Shown piece by piece: positions 9,801-21,104 of a DNA stretch of 64,000 nt (the first letter of the stretch is position 1; each line of letters begins with the position of its first letter). The notes below the pieces were generated by a model. The model was not told where the DNA came from. It did no database searches and saw only the letters and a list, made by a program, of their open reading frames with translations. This stretch comes from Pseudonocardia sp. TRM90224 (GTDB lineage: Bacteria > Actinomycetota > Actinomycetes > Mycobacteriales > Pseudonocardiaceae): contig NZ_JAJGSX010000001.1 in NCBI RefSeq assembly GCF_021245725.1, positions 765,422-829,421 on the forward strand. The letters are read 5' to 3'. Both the position numbers and the translations under genes were made by a program.

Positions 9801-10998
9801 CGACGGGCGGACCTACGACCTGACCACACCACCCAGCAGCAACGGACCTCCCACCGAACGGCCGCAGAGCAACGTGACCCAGGTCGTCGGCCGGGACCAG
9901 GACCGACCGGTCGTGCTGCTGCCGCGCGCCGCGGCAGTGCTGCGCTTGCGTGCGACCCCGGACAGCGGCGGCACCGTGGCGAGCACACCGCTCGCGATCG
10001 GGATGAGCGCCGACGGGCGCTACCAGGTGACCATCCACGACGACGAGTACGCGGTGCTGGAGACGGGCACCGCGAAGGTCGTCGGCCGGCTGAACCGCTC
10101 CCAGCTGCGCGACGCCGGCGGCTACTTCGCGACCGTCGGCACCAACACGTTGATCATCCGCGTGCAGTCGCAGACGCAGTGGTCGTTCAGCGAGTACGCG
10201 CTCCCGACGTTGAAACCGCTCGAATCCTTCGTGATACCGCATCGTCCGGGCCGCGGCGGGGAAACCCCGACCGACGTCGGCATCGACATCACCGACGAGC
10301 GCGTCGCCACGAGCGCCAACGGGCTGCTCACGGTTTGGGACCGGCGGACCGGCGTGCCGGTCGGCCCTCCCGTCCAACTGGGCACGACCCCGGACCGCGC
10401 CGACTTCTTCGCCACCGGCAGGCACATCGCGCTCCGAGACGAGCCGAACGGATCCGCCGTGGTGGCCGCACCCGACGGGACGATCGAGGTGTGGGACCCC
10501 GCAACCGGCGCGCAGGTGGACTCGTTCCGCCTGCCGTCGTCCACAGCGCCGACCGAGATGCTGATCGACGGCAACCGGCTCGTCGTCGAAGGGCTCGACT
10601 TCGGGGTGCAGGTCTGGGACCTGGACCGGAAGGCACCGGCGGGTGAGCCGTTCCTGCTCCCGTCGCTCGGGCTGCTGAAGGGGTTCACCGCGGACGGCAA
10701 GCTGGCCTTCCTGATGGAGAACGGCAACTCCGGGTACATGCTGACGCTGCGTGACCCCGTGACCGGGCGTGATGCCGGGACGCTGCCCGGCTCCGCGGCT
10801 CTCGACATCGGCAGCAGCTACCCGATCGACGGGAACCGGATCCCGTTCTACGGCATCGGCGGCGCGCTGCCGGTGATGCTCCCGCTCACCCCGCAGGCGT
10901 GGCGCGACCAGCTGTGCGGCATCAGCGACCGCCCCTTGACGCCCGCGGAGCGGGCGCTGATCCCGGAGGGCACGGACGCGGAACGCCCCTGCCCCTGA
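6871..10998 (+). CDS. Trypsin-like protease / nSTAND NTPase / transmembrane / beta-propeller fusion protein (copy 2)
   Basis: This 1375-residue tandem paralogue of the preceding gene has the same layout. The protease triad residues are His40 (ATCAHVV), Asp95 (GTGDIAVL) and Ser169 (GFSGAPVW). Walker A GPSGAGKS is at 255-262 and Walker B VLVVDQFEEL follows. One membrane segment lies near residue 620-642, and a C-terminal propeller contains motifs such as SVLTWDIGS, IEVWDPATG and VQVWDLDR. The two copies are nearly identical around the catalytic and P-loop regions and clearly more divergent in the propeller, the pattern expected if the sensor part diversifies. The start ATG follows GGGGGATTCC. 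The 15-base gap suggests co-transcription. The gene ends at a strong hairpin. Confidence 0.88.
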   Translation: MTGLDHALGTRVVVRVLDAAGEVVGGGFFVGPDLVATCAHVVATAIGADPYAAQAPGGRVRIDVPLFRDPATEQPPSISAEITRWVPIGDDGTGDIAVLRLDGPAPEGTRMPPLRRVDQLWGHTFRVLGFPAGMTDGVWATGAFRGQQGTRWFQLQAAVGEQPIVEGFSGAPVWDEGSGAVVGMTVATDHSGQTTTAYLIPIDQVLGVDPDLLPCPYRGLEPFGEEHASYFFGRDAAIDQLVETVASKPLVAVTGPSGAGKSSLVRAGLMPRLRRQGHTVAELLPRIGQSPADVLQEVLATVPAERTAPLVLVVDQFEELAATQPQAAQELLGRLGELASVDADAPVRVVLTMRSATLDEMLVPGIAELLSTGTVLLAPMERGQLRSAIVAPAERAPGLSFEPGLVDRILDDAAAEPGQLPLVESLLTELWERRAGGNLTLDAYEQAGGVAGVVATHAEQVVARFTDPADGPRLRRLFTSLARPDREGRFLRSPVLFNDLAADLLPLLSELVAGRLLVVEKAGGERTVQLAHQALIAHWPRLHGWLSEDRDFLDWRAQLDVQRERWESSARDEGALLRGTALAAAQEWLPTRADDVAPASRDYVRRSRARQRREVRRWRVVTAVLAVLVLAAGALSVVTVVSRNQIGEQLRLANADRMAQTALANEYGDPATATALALTAWHADPENGAARTAMLRQSLAMRSVEQVFPAVAKGSLVTISPSADGNVVLVRDGPGMVVHTGARGAALQRWEPPGQPPDLARTFVDHEGKRLIVSTLSGSVLTWDIGSTSEPKRLAAAGGWIDSASVSLSPDGTRLSWLAGRPDPGRRLVIWDIARDAEIPNEVPPITDPDMGNLVESGDPGVVIQFAAGGTPSAPVRLSSSRSLLDGRTLATFPPGAETVELGGKFGFMACAAGAPARAAVYDVTTGAEVRQIPLLTQTCSTDYLARTLTSDNGYLMEPRTSDRDRDSDVYRLTAIADGRTYDLTTPPSSNGPPTERPQSNVTQVVGRDQDRPVVLLPRAAAVLRLRATPDSGGTVASTPLAIGMSADGRYQVTIHDDEYAVLETGTAKVVGRLNRSQLRDAGGYFATVGTNTLIIRVQSQTQWSFSEYALPTLKPLESFVIPHRPGRGGETPTDVGIDITDERVATSANGLLTVWDRRTGVPVGPPVQLGTTPDRADFFATGRHIALRDEPNGSAVVAAPDGTIEVWDPATGAQVDSFRLPSSTAPTEMLIDGNRLVVEGLDFGVQVWDLDRKAPAGEPFLLPSLGLLKGFTADGKLAFLMENGNSGYMLTLRDPVTGRDAGTLPGSAALDIGSSYPIDGNRIPFYGIGGALPVMLPLTPQAWRDQLCGISDRPLTPAERALIPEGTDAERPCP

Positions 10999-11000
10999 CC

Positions 11001-11061
11001 GTCGACAACGACGTTCTGGCTGTTGTTAGCGCTCACAAACAGCCAGAACGTCGTTGTCAAC
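11001..11061. terminator. Bidirectional terminator-like palindrome
   Basis: Two 24-base arms (11001-11024 and 11038-11061) are inverted repeats with a single mismatch, separated by a 13-base loop. They fill almost the whole gap between two convergent stop codons (10998 and 11064). The core is AACGACGTTCTGGCTG. There is no clear U-tract, so it may act as a stem-only terminator or RNA end-protector for both genes. Confidence 0.7.
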
Positions 11062-11063
11062 GG

Positions 11064-11921
11064 CTACCTCGGCGGGATGGCGAAGCCCTCGTCGACCTGG
11101 GACGCGTCGGGCACCTGCGTCGAGACCGGCACGCCGAAGTCGAAGTACTCCATCCCGACGGTCATCGAGGTGCGCGTGTCGGCGAGCCGCGCGCGCAGCT
11201 CGGGGCTGTCGTAGCCGCCGGTCAGCGCAGTGATGTCGAGGTTGGCGCCCTTGAACAGCACGGTCATCGCGACCTTGCGGACCCGGCCGTCGTCGTCGAC
11301 GAAGATGTCGGCCGGGATCGGCTCGGCGGAGCCGATCACCCTCTCCACGATGCTGCCCGGCACGACGACCGACTGTTCCGCGGCGAGCTTCTTCGGGTCG
11401 ATCGTCACGGCGTAGTGCCGCACCTCGTCGCCGCGCAGCCGCTCGGTGCCGATCTCCCTGACGTCGTCGGAGATCCCGCTGAGCAGGGCGAGCTGCGCCG
11501 CGGGGTCCTGCGCGCCGACCGGTGTGTTGACGAGCTCGGAGGCGTCGAACTTCCGCCACTTGGTCTCGCCGGCCTGCTGGTCGTAGCTGACGTTGCGCTC
11601 GACGATGCTGCGGCCCGTCGTGCCGGGGACGCCACCACCGCTGCCCTCGGTCTCGAACTCGCCGATCTGCTTCTCGAAGTCGTAGACGCCGCTCGCGCGG
11701 ACGTTGATGTCGAACGTCGACTTCATGACGACGTCGTACTCGACCCGCGCGGTGCCTGCCTTCAGCGTGACGGCCGGCGACTCCCGCGCGATGAGCGTCG
11801 GCGACTTGCCCTCGATCGAGTTGCCGCCGCCTCCCCCACCGCTCGCGGCACCGCCGCACCCGGCGAGCAGAGCGACCGTGGCCGCCAAGACGCCTGCCTG
11901 AACGAACCTCAACCGAGCCAC
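11064..11921 (-). CDS. LppX/LprAFG-family lipoprotein
   Basis: The 285-residue protein has a signal peptide ending in a lipobox (VALLAGC, Cys22), a Ser/Gly-rich linker, and then a domain resembling the mycobacterial LppX/LprA/LprF/LprG family. Typical segments are SPAVTLKAGTARVEYDVVM, ERLRGDEVRHYAVTID and the C-terminal VSTQVPDASQVDE. Family members fold into a half-barrel that binds acylated lipids and shuttles them across the cell envelope; in mycobacteria lprG pairs with an MFS transporter (P55). The GTG start at 11921 follows GAGGGGG, and an in-frame GTG at 11954 would give an extended N-terminus. An MFS gene lies next to it but diverges rather than following in an operon, so the pairing is suggestive only. 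Confidence 0.82.
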   Translation of the reverse strand: MARLRFVQAGVLAATVALLAGCGGAASGGGGGGNSIEGKSPTLIARESPAVTLKAGTARVEYDVVMKSTFDINVRASGVYDFEKQIGEFETEGSGGGVPGTTGRSIVERNVSYDQQAGETKWRKFDASELVNTPVGAQDPAAQLALLSGISDDVREIGTERLRGDEVRHYAVTIDPKKLAAEQSVVVPGSIVERVIGSAEPIPADIFVDDDGRVRKVAMTVLFKGANLDITALTGGYDSPELRARLADTRTSMTVGMEYFDFGVPVSTQVPDASQVDEGFAIPPR

Positions 11922-12011
11922 GGTCGTCCCCCTCGCACTGTCGACACCTCGCACAACGGGAAGGACCGTGGCGCGCGACGACCGGTTGGTGTGACGTGAC
12001 CCAGCTCACAC

Positions 12012-12085
12012 CGAACTTCCCCACCGTTTTGTGCACATGCGCGCCGATTTGGCGCGCATCCACCCAAAACGGTGGGGAAGTCGGG
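12012..12085. repeat. Dispersed palindromic element, family A, copy 1 (loop type I)
   Basis: A perfect 16-base inverted repeat (ACTTCCCCACCGTTTT at 12015-12030, its complement at 12066-12081) encloses a nested 8-base stem (TGCGCGCC/GGCGCGCA). It lies in the divergent region between the lipoprotein and MFS genes, the only family A copy in such a position. Confidence 0.85.
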
Positions 12086-12141
12086 GTCGGGCATGCGCAA
12101 CTCCATGGCGTTTTGCCGGTCGACACGGTCACGATGGGGGC

Positions 12142-13383
12142 GTGGGAGCAGCACCGGCCGCTGAGGCGCCGACCAGCGGCATGGCCGCCTACCGGACCAT
12201 CCTGCGGCTGCCGGGGGTCACGCCCCTGGTGATCGTCTCGATGGTCGGGCGGCTGCCCGCGTCGGGCGCGGCGATCACGCTCACGCTGCACGTCGTGCTC
12301 ACGCTCGATCTCGGCTACGCCGCGGCCGGGCTGGTCGGGGCGGCCTCGACGGTCGGGATGGCCATCGGCGCCCCGCTGCTGGGCAAGGTCATCGACAAGC
12401 GCGGGCTGCGCACGATCGCCGTGCTGTCCGGGGTGTCCGCAACGGCGTACTGGACGGTCGCGCCGTGGCTGCCGTACCCGGTGCTGCTGGCCGCCGCGCT
12501 CGTCGCCGGCGTGCTCGGGCTGCCGCTCTTCTCCGTCGTCCGGCAGTCGCTGGCCGCGATCGTGCCCGTCGAGCGGCGGCGGCCGGCGTTCGCGATCGAC
12601 GCGATGTCGGTCGAGCTGTCCTACATCGTCGGCCCCGCCCTGTTCACGGTGATCGCGTTGCAGGTCTCCAGCAGCGTCGCGATGTGGCTCGTGGGTGCCG
12701 GCTGGGTCACCGCCAGCGTCGCGCTCTGGTTCCTGAACCCGCCCACCCGCGCGCCCGAGCAGGAGCCGAGCGCCTCGACCGGCCGCGTCAGGGAGTGGCT
12801 CGACCTGCGGCTCGTCGCTGCACTGCTCTGCACCATGGCGGCGGTCCTGATGATCCACGGCACGGAGCTCTCGATGATCGCCGGGCTGCAGACGACCGGG
12901 CAGGCCGCCACGATCGCGATCGTCAACGCCGTGTGGTGCGTCGCCTCGCTGACCGGCGGGTTCCTCTACGGGGCGGCGCACCGCTCGGCACCGCTGTTCG
13001 GACTGGCGGCGCTACTGGGCGTCGTGACGCTCCCGGTTGCGCTCGGCGGTGCGTGGTGGAGCTATGCCCTGCTGCTCATCCCGGCCGGCCTGCTCATCGC
13101 GCCGTCGCTGGCCGCGAGCTCGGAGACCGTCAGCAAGCTGGCGCCGGAGAACGCCCGCGGCGTGGTCACCGGGCTGCACGCCTCGGCGATCACGATCGGC
13201 GCCGCGACGAGCACGCCGCTCGCCGGCCTGCTGATCGACATCGCGTCGCCGTCCGCGGCGATACTGACGGTCGGCTGCGCCGGCATCACGGTCGTCGGGG
13301 TCGCCGCGTTGCTCGCGCGACTGGGGCGGCGAGCACCACACGTCGACCGAACCTCCACGGGATCTCCACCCGTCGTCGGGTGA
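12142..13383 (+). CDS. MFS transporter
   Basis: This integral membrane protein of about 413 residues has roughly twelve hydrophobic segments and the layout of the major facilitator superfamily. The conserved loop between TM2 and TM3 is present as GAPLLGKVIDKRGLR (near residues 76-90). It is likely a proton-driven exporter; the substrate is unknown. The GTG at 12142 gives a short cytoplasmic N-terminus before the first membrane helix, and the ATG at 12181 is an alternative. An in-frame extension upstream runs through the repeat at 12012-12085 and is unlikely to be translated. The next gene starts 21 bases downstream, so the two may form an operon. Confidence 0.88.
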   Translation: MGAAPAAEAPTSGMAAYRTILRLPGVTPLVIVSMVGRLPASGAAITLTLHVVLTLDLGYAAAGLVGAASTVGMAIGAPLLGKVIDKRGLRTIAVLSGVSATAYWTVAPWLPYPVLLAAALVAGVLGLPLFSVVRQSLAAIVPVERRRPAFAIDAMSVELSYIVGPALFTVIALQVSSSVAMWLVGAGWVTASVALWFLNPPTRAPEQEPSASTGRVREWLDLRLVAALLCTMAAVLMIHGTELSMIAGLQTTGQAATIAIVNAVWCVASLTGGFLYGAAHRSAPLFGLAALLGVVTLPVALGGAWWSYALLLIPAGLLIAPSLAASSETVSKLAPENARGVVTGLHASAITIGAATSTPLAGLLIDIASPSAAILTVGCAGITVVGVAALLARLGRRAPHVDRTSTGSPPVVG

Positions 13384-13404
13384 TCCAGGGCAGAGTCGAC
13401 GGGG

Positions 13405-14418
13405 ATGAGCACCGACACCGACGAACTCCGCACCCGGCCCGGCCCGGCAGCGCTGCGCCGACGGAGGCCTCGCCACGTCATGCGCATCGCCGTCGCGGTT
13501 GTGGTGACGGTCGGCGCTGCCGTCGTGGCGCTGCCCGACCTGCTCGGGCTCGACCAGACCTCCCCGTTCGCGCAGGTCGTCGCTTTCCGGCACTGGGCGC
13601 TGCTGGGAGTGGCGGTGCTGGCCCTGCTCGTCGCGCTGCCGCGCAGTGGCCGCCCGCTCGCCGTCGGGCTGCTCGCCGTGGTGCTGGTCGGCACCACGAT
13701 GGTGGCGCCGAGGCTCGTCGCGTCGGCGCCGCCCACCGAAGGCCGCCCGCTCACGGTGCTGACGGTCAACACCCACTTCGGCGAGGGCGACCCGGCCGCG
13801 GTCGCCGAGCTGATCAGCACCCACCGGCCCGACGCCGTCGCGATCGCGGAGGCGGGCGACACGTTCCTCGGCAAGCTGGCGCCGCTCGTCGCCGATCTCG
13901 GGTACGACGCGCACGTGTCGAACCCCGGCGCGGTCGACGTGCTGAGCAACGTGATGCTGCTCGCGGAAGGTCTCGGCGACGTGCGGGTCAGCACCGGCAG
14001 CGACACCACGCTGTTCCCGTACCTCGAGGCCACCGGCGGCGGGCTGGGCGAGCTGCGGTTCGTCGCCTTCCACGCGATCTCGCCGAGCAAGATCAAGCTC
14101 GAGAACTGGGTGACCGACCTGCAGCTGCTCTCCCGCTGGTGCGCGGGCCCGACACCGGCGATCGTCGCTGGCGACCTGAACGCGACGCTCGACCACTCCG
14201 CGCTCCGCGCCGGGATGGCGGGCTGCAGCGATGCGGGCGAGCAGCGCGGCTCCGGCCTCACCCCGACCTGGTCGCCCAACCCGGCGACACGGCCGTTCGG
14301 CCCGCAGATCGACCACGTGCTGGCCACGGAGGGCATCGGCGCCGAGACGTTCTCCGTGCACTTCGTCCCCGCCAGCGACCACAGCGCCGTCCTCACCCGC
14401 ATGCGGATCCCGGGCTAG
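13405..14418 (+). CDS. Membrane-anchored endonuclease/exonuclease/phosphatase (EEP) family protein
   Basis: The 337-residue protein has three N-terminal hydrophobic segments (about residues 26-46, 60-78 and 83-101) followed by an EEP-fold domain. Visible motifs are LTVLTVNTHFG (metal-binding Asn), IAEAG (catalytic Glu), AGDLNAT (Asp/Asn pair), IDHVLA and the terminal SDHSAV. The EEP domain is predicted to face the outside of the membrane. The family hydrolyses phosphodiester or phosphate bonds in lipids, nucleic acids or inositides, and the substrate cannot be decided here. The start ATG follows GGGG and lies 21 bases after the MFS stop. Confidence 0.85.
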   Translation: MSTDTDELRTRPGPAALRRRRPRHVMRIAVAVVVTVGAAVVALPDLLGLDQTSPFAQVVAFRHWALLGVAVLALLVALPRSGRPLAVGLLAVVLVGTTMVAPRLVASAPPTEGRPLTVLTVNTHFGEGDPAAVAELISTHRPDAVAIAEAGDTFLGKLAPLVADLGYDAHVSNPGAVDVLSNVMLLAEGLGDVRVSTGSDTTLFPYLEATGGGLGELRFVAFHAISPSKIKLENWVTDLQLLSRWCAGPTPAIVAGDLNATLDHSALRAGMAGCSDAGEQRGSGLTPTWSPNPATRPFGPQIDHVLATEGIGAETFSVHFVPASDHSAVLTRMRIPG

Positions 14419-14452
14419 CCAACCGCACCGAGCCGCCCCGCGATCCCGCCAC

Positions 14453-14511
14453 GAGGGCAGGAAAGCCACTTTCCTGCCCTCACAGGGCCTGAAAGTGGCT
14501 TTGCTGCCCTC
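14453..14511. repeat. Dispersed 59-bp palindromic element, family B, copy 1
   Basis: The element consists of two tandem palindromes. The left half (GAGGGCAGGAAAG-CCA-CTTTCCTGCCCTC) is perfect with 13-base arms; the right half is slightly degenerate. It lies between convergent genes (stops at 14418 and 14537) and could serve as a terminator. Confidence 0.85.
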
Positions 14512-14536
14512 CCCCGGGACACGCTGCCGGCGGCTT

Positions 14537-15382
14537 CTACGCCGCCGGTGCCCACTCCGGCGCGACGACCTCGGCGGCCCATTGCGCGAGGGTGCGGGCG
14601 GGGCGGCCGGTGATGCGCTCGACCGCGTCGGTCGGCGGGTAGGTCAGGCCGTCGTAGGCGCGCCAGTAGCCGATCAGCGCGTCGACGATGCGGTCCGGCA
14701 TGAACGCGCTCATCTCGCGCCGCGCCTCCTCCTCGTCGACCGCCTCGACCGTGATGCTCCGCCCGAGCGCGGCCGCGATCGTCTCGGCCTCCTCACGGCG
14801 GCTGAGCGCCTGCGGCCCGGTCAACTCGGGGGCGGTGCCGTCGTGCCCGGCGCCGGGGCCGGCCAGCAGGATCGTGACGGCGACGTCGGCGATGTCGCGC
14901 TCGTCCATGGTCGCGCCGCCGGTGTCGGGGTACGCCATGCGCACGACGCCCTTCTCGATCCCCGGCAGCCACTGCCTGGTGTTGTCGGCGAACCCGCCGG
15001 GGCGCAGGAGCGTCGTCGCGAAGCCGGCAGCGCTGACCGTGTCCTCGACGACGCGGTGGTGCTCGCCGATGACGTTGCCGGGGTCCAGCGCCGCCGACGA
15101 CGACAGCAGCACCACCTGCTCGACACCCGCGGCGCGCGCGGCGTCGACGAAGGCGCCGCCGCCGCTCCGGTCGGCGTACAGGAACACCTTGTCGACGCCG
15201 TCGAGGGCGGGGGCGAGCGTCGCCGCGTCGTCGAGCGCCGCCTGGACGACCTCGACGCCGTCGGGTGCGCGCACCGAGGCCGGTTCGCGGCTCGCGATCC
15301 GGACCGGCACACCCGCGGCGTGCAGGCCATGGGCGACGCCGGTCGCAACCGTGCCGCGACCACCGGTGACGAGAACAGTCAT
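14537..15382 (-). CDS. NmrA-like NAD(P)-binding oxidoreductase (atypical SDR)
   Basis: The 281-residue Rossmann-fold protein starts with the dinucleotide-binding motif TGGRGTVATG (residues 6-15), followed by VRIASREP for cofactor recognition. The overall pattern (LLRPGGFADN, TLAQWAAEV at the C-terminus) is that of the NmrA/HSCARG-like and quinone-reductase-like branch of atypical short-chain dehydrogenases. Such proteins reduce quinones or electrophiles or act as redox sensors. It diverges from a TetR gene with a candidate operator between them, so TetR repression of this gene is the simple model. Confidence 0.87.
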   Translation of the reverse strand: MTVLVTGGRGTVATGVAHGLHAAGVPVRIASREPASVRAPDGVEVVQAALDDAATLAPALDGVDKVFLYADRSGGGAFVDAARAAGVEQVVLLSSSAALDPGNVIGEHHRVVEDTVSAAGFATTLLRPGGFADNTRQWLPGIEKGVVRMAYPDTGGATMDERDIADVAVTILLAGPGAGHDGTAPELTGPQALSRREEAETIAAALGRSITVEAVDEEEARREMSAFMPDRIVDALIGYWRAYDGLTYPPTDAVERITGRPARTLAQWAAEVVAPEWAPAA

Positions 15383-15402
15383 GCTTAGCCTCCATACATT
15401 GA

Positions 15403-15415
15403 TGTAGTCGCTACA
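15403..15415. promoter_or_regulatory. Candidate TetR operator
   Basis: TGTAGTCGCTACA is a perfect 5-base inverted repeat with a 3-base centre. It lies 20 bases upstream of the oxidoreductase start and 40 bases upstream of the TetR start, as expected for a self-regulating TetR repressor controlling a divergent gene. Confidence 0.55.
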
Positions 15416-15455
15416 ACATTAGGTGCGATTCCATCATTGCGCTAGCCTGTTCCCT

Positions 15456-16052
15456 GTGCCCGAGGCCACCGGACGACGCGAACGGAAGAAGCAGCAGACC
15501 CGCCAGTCGATCTCCGACATCGCAACGGCGCTCTTCGTCCAACGCGGCTTCGACGCCGTGACGATCGCCGAGATCGCGGCCGCCGCCGACGTCGCCGTGC
15601 AGACGGTCTTCAACCACTTCCCGGCCAAGGAGGACCTGTTCTTCGACGACCTCGGCTGGGTCGACGGGCCGAGCCGGACCGTGCGCGAGGCAGCACCGGG
15701 CACCCCGCTCGGCGAGGTGTTCGCCGCCGGGTTCCGCGCGCAGATGATGGAACTGGCCGAGACCGGGCACGTCCACGGCTTCGTCCAGTTCACGAAGGCA
15801 CTGCAGGCAAGCGCAACGCTGCGGGCGCGCCGGGCCTGCTACCTCGAACAGCTGGAGGAACGGCTCGCCGAGGCGATCGCGGGCGGCCCGCCCGACCTGC
15901 ACGCCCGGCTGGTGGCGGCGCGCTACTCCGCGACGCAGCGGGTGCTCTACGCGGAGCTGTGCCGGCGGCTCACCGAACGTCCCGGCGAGCACGAGAAGGT
16001 GCTGGCGGAGATCGTCGACCTCGCCGACGAGGCGCTCACCGAACTCGCGTAG
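15456..16052 (+). CDS. TetR-family transcriptional regulator
   Basis: The 198-residue protein has the TetR N-terminal DNA-binding domain. The sequence RRERKKQQTRQSISDIATALF leads into the helix-turn-helix VTIAEIAAAADVAVQTVFNHFPAKEDL, about residues 38-64. The C-terminal ligand domain is all-helical. The GTG at 15456 is chosen because the family begins 10-15 residues before RKKQQTR; an upstream in-frame start at 15423 would overlap the operator region. It is divergent from the NmrA-like gene, its probable target. Confidence 0.9.
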   Translation: MPEATGRRERKKQQTRQSISDIATALFVQRGFDAVTIAEIAAAADVAVQTVFNHFPAKEDLFFDDLGWVDGPSRTVREAAPGTPLGEVFAAGFRAQMMELAETGHVHGFVQFTKALQASATLRARRACYLEQLEERLAEAIAGGPPDLHARLVAARYSATQRVLYAELCRRLTERPGEHEKVLAEIVDLADEALTELA

Positions 16053-16065
16053 CCCCCCGCACACG

Positions 16066-16135
16066 AACTTCCCCACCGTTTTGCCTACCTACACGGGCAT
16101 TTTGGTGTGCAGGTTGGCAAAACGGTGGGGAAGTT
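16066..16135. repeat. Dispersed palindromic element, family A, copy 2 (loop type II)
   Basis: Perfect 20-base inverted arms (16066-16085 and 16116-16135, AACTTCCCCACCGTTTTGCC) enclose a 30-base loop. It fills the gap between the convergent TetR and asd stop codons (16052 and 16139), so it is well placed to terminate both transcripts. Confidence 0.9.
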
Positions 16136-16138
16136 GGG

Positions 16139-17208
16139 CTAGAGCGCGGCGGCGACCGTCTCCGCGATCTCGTAGGTGTTCAGCGCCGCCCCCTTGCGGA
16201 GGTTGTCGCCGCAGAGGAAGAGGTCGAGGGTGTTCGGGAAGTCGAACGCCTGGCGCACCCGGCCCACCCAGGTCGGGTCGCCGCCGACGGCGTCGGCGGG
16301 GGTCGGCCACTGCCCGGCGGCGGGGTCGTCGCGCAGGACGATCGACGGCTGCGCGTCGAGCACCTTGTGCGCCGCCTCGACCGTCACATCGCGGGAGAAC
16401 GTGGCGTGCACCGCGAGCGAGTGGGTGGTTACCACCGGGACGCGGACGCAGGTGGCGGAGACCTTGAGGTCGGGGATGCCGAGGATCTTGCGGGACTCCG
16501 CGCGCACCTTCACCTCCTCCGACGCCCAGCCGTCGTCCTTCAGCGAGCCGGCCCACGGCACGACGTTGAACGCGAGCGGGGCGGGGAACGGCGACTCGGC
16601 TGGGTCGAGCCCGGCGGCGGCCAGCGCCTCCGCGACGTCGCCGCCACGAACGCCGACCTCCTTGCCCGCAAGCGCGGCCATCTCGGCGTAGAGCCGGTCG
16701 ACACCGCCCTGACCAGCACCGGAAGCCGCCTGGTAGGACGCCACGACGAGGGCCTCCAGCCCGAACTCGCGGTGCAGCGCGCCCATCGCGGCCATCATCG
16801 ACAGCGTGGTGCAGTTGGGGTTGGAGATGATCCCCTTCGGCCGCTCGGCCGCCTTCTCGGCGTTGACCTCCGGCACCACCAGCGGCACCTCGGGGTCCAT
16901 CCGGAACGCGCCGGAGTTGTCGACGGCAACGGCGCCGCGGGCGGCCGCGATGGGCGCCCACTCGGCGCTGACCTCGTCGGGGACGTCGAACATGGCGACG
17001 TCGACCCCGTCGAACACCTCGGGGGCGAGCGCCTGCACGACGATGTCCTCGCCGCGCACGCGCAGCACCTTGCCGGCCGAGCGGGCCGACGCGATGAGCC
17101 GGATCTCCGACCACGGGACGGACGGGCGCCCGTCCAGAATTTCGATCATCGTGGTGCCGACCGCGCCGGTGGCTCCCACCAGCGCCAGCACGGGTCCGTT
17201 CGGGTTGC

Positions 17209-17212
<4 letters not shown>
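16139..17212 (-). CDS. asd: Aspartate-semialdehyde dehydrogenase
   Basis: The 357-residue enzyme reduces aspartyl-phosphate to aspartate semialdehyde with NADPH, the branch point to lysine/diaminopimelate, threonine, methionine and isoleucine. The NADP-binding motif GATGAVG is at residues 13-19, and the catalytic cysteine is Cys134 in SNPNCTT. The length is normal for the family. The ATG at 17212 overlaps the lysC stop by ATGA, so the two are translationally coupled. The order lysC-asd with divergent leuA is conserved in mycobacteria. Confidence 0.96.
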
Positions 17213-18474
<1,262 letters not shown>

Positions 18475-18668
18475 CGCCGACCTCCTGTACTGGCACACGC
18501 CGCGCGTGTTGCCGCCGGGCTCATCGCCGGCCGGTACTGGAGCGCCCGATGAGGTGAGCACTGCGCCGTCCGGCCAGCGCTGGTCGGGAGCCCACACTAC
18601 CGGTGGGCGGCCGCACTGCCGACCGAGATGAGCCAGACCACACGGCGGGAGGACCCCGCCGCTCCGGA

Positions 18669-21022
<2,354 letters not shown>

Positions 21023-21104
21023 CCCTCCCCAACCGATTGCCGGTTCTGTCGGTCGGAGTCAGTAGCTTTCTGCACGCTGACCGACGGACCGGGGGATTTC
21101 GCAG

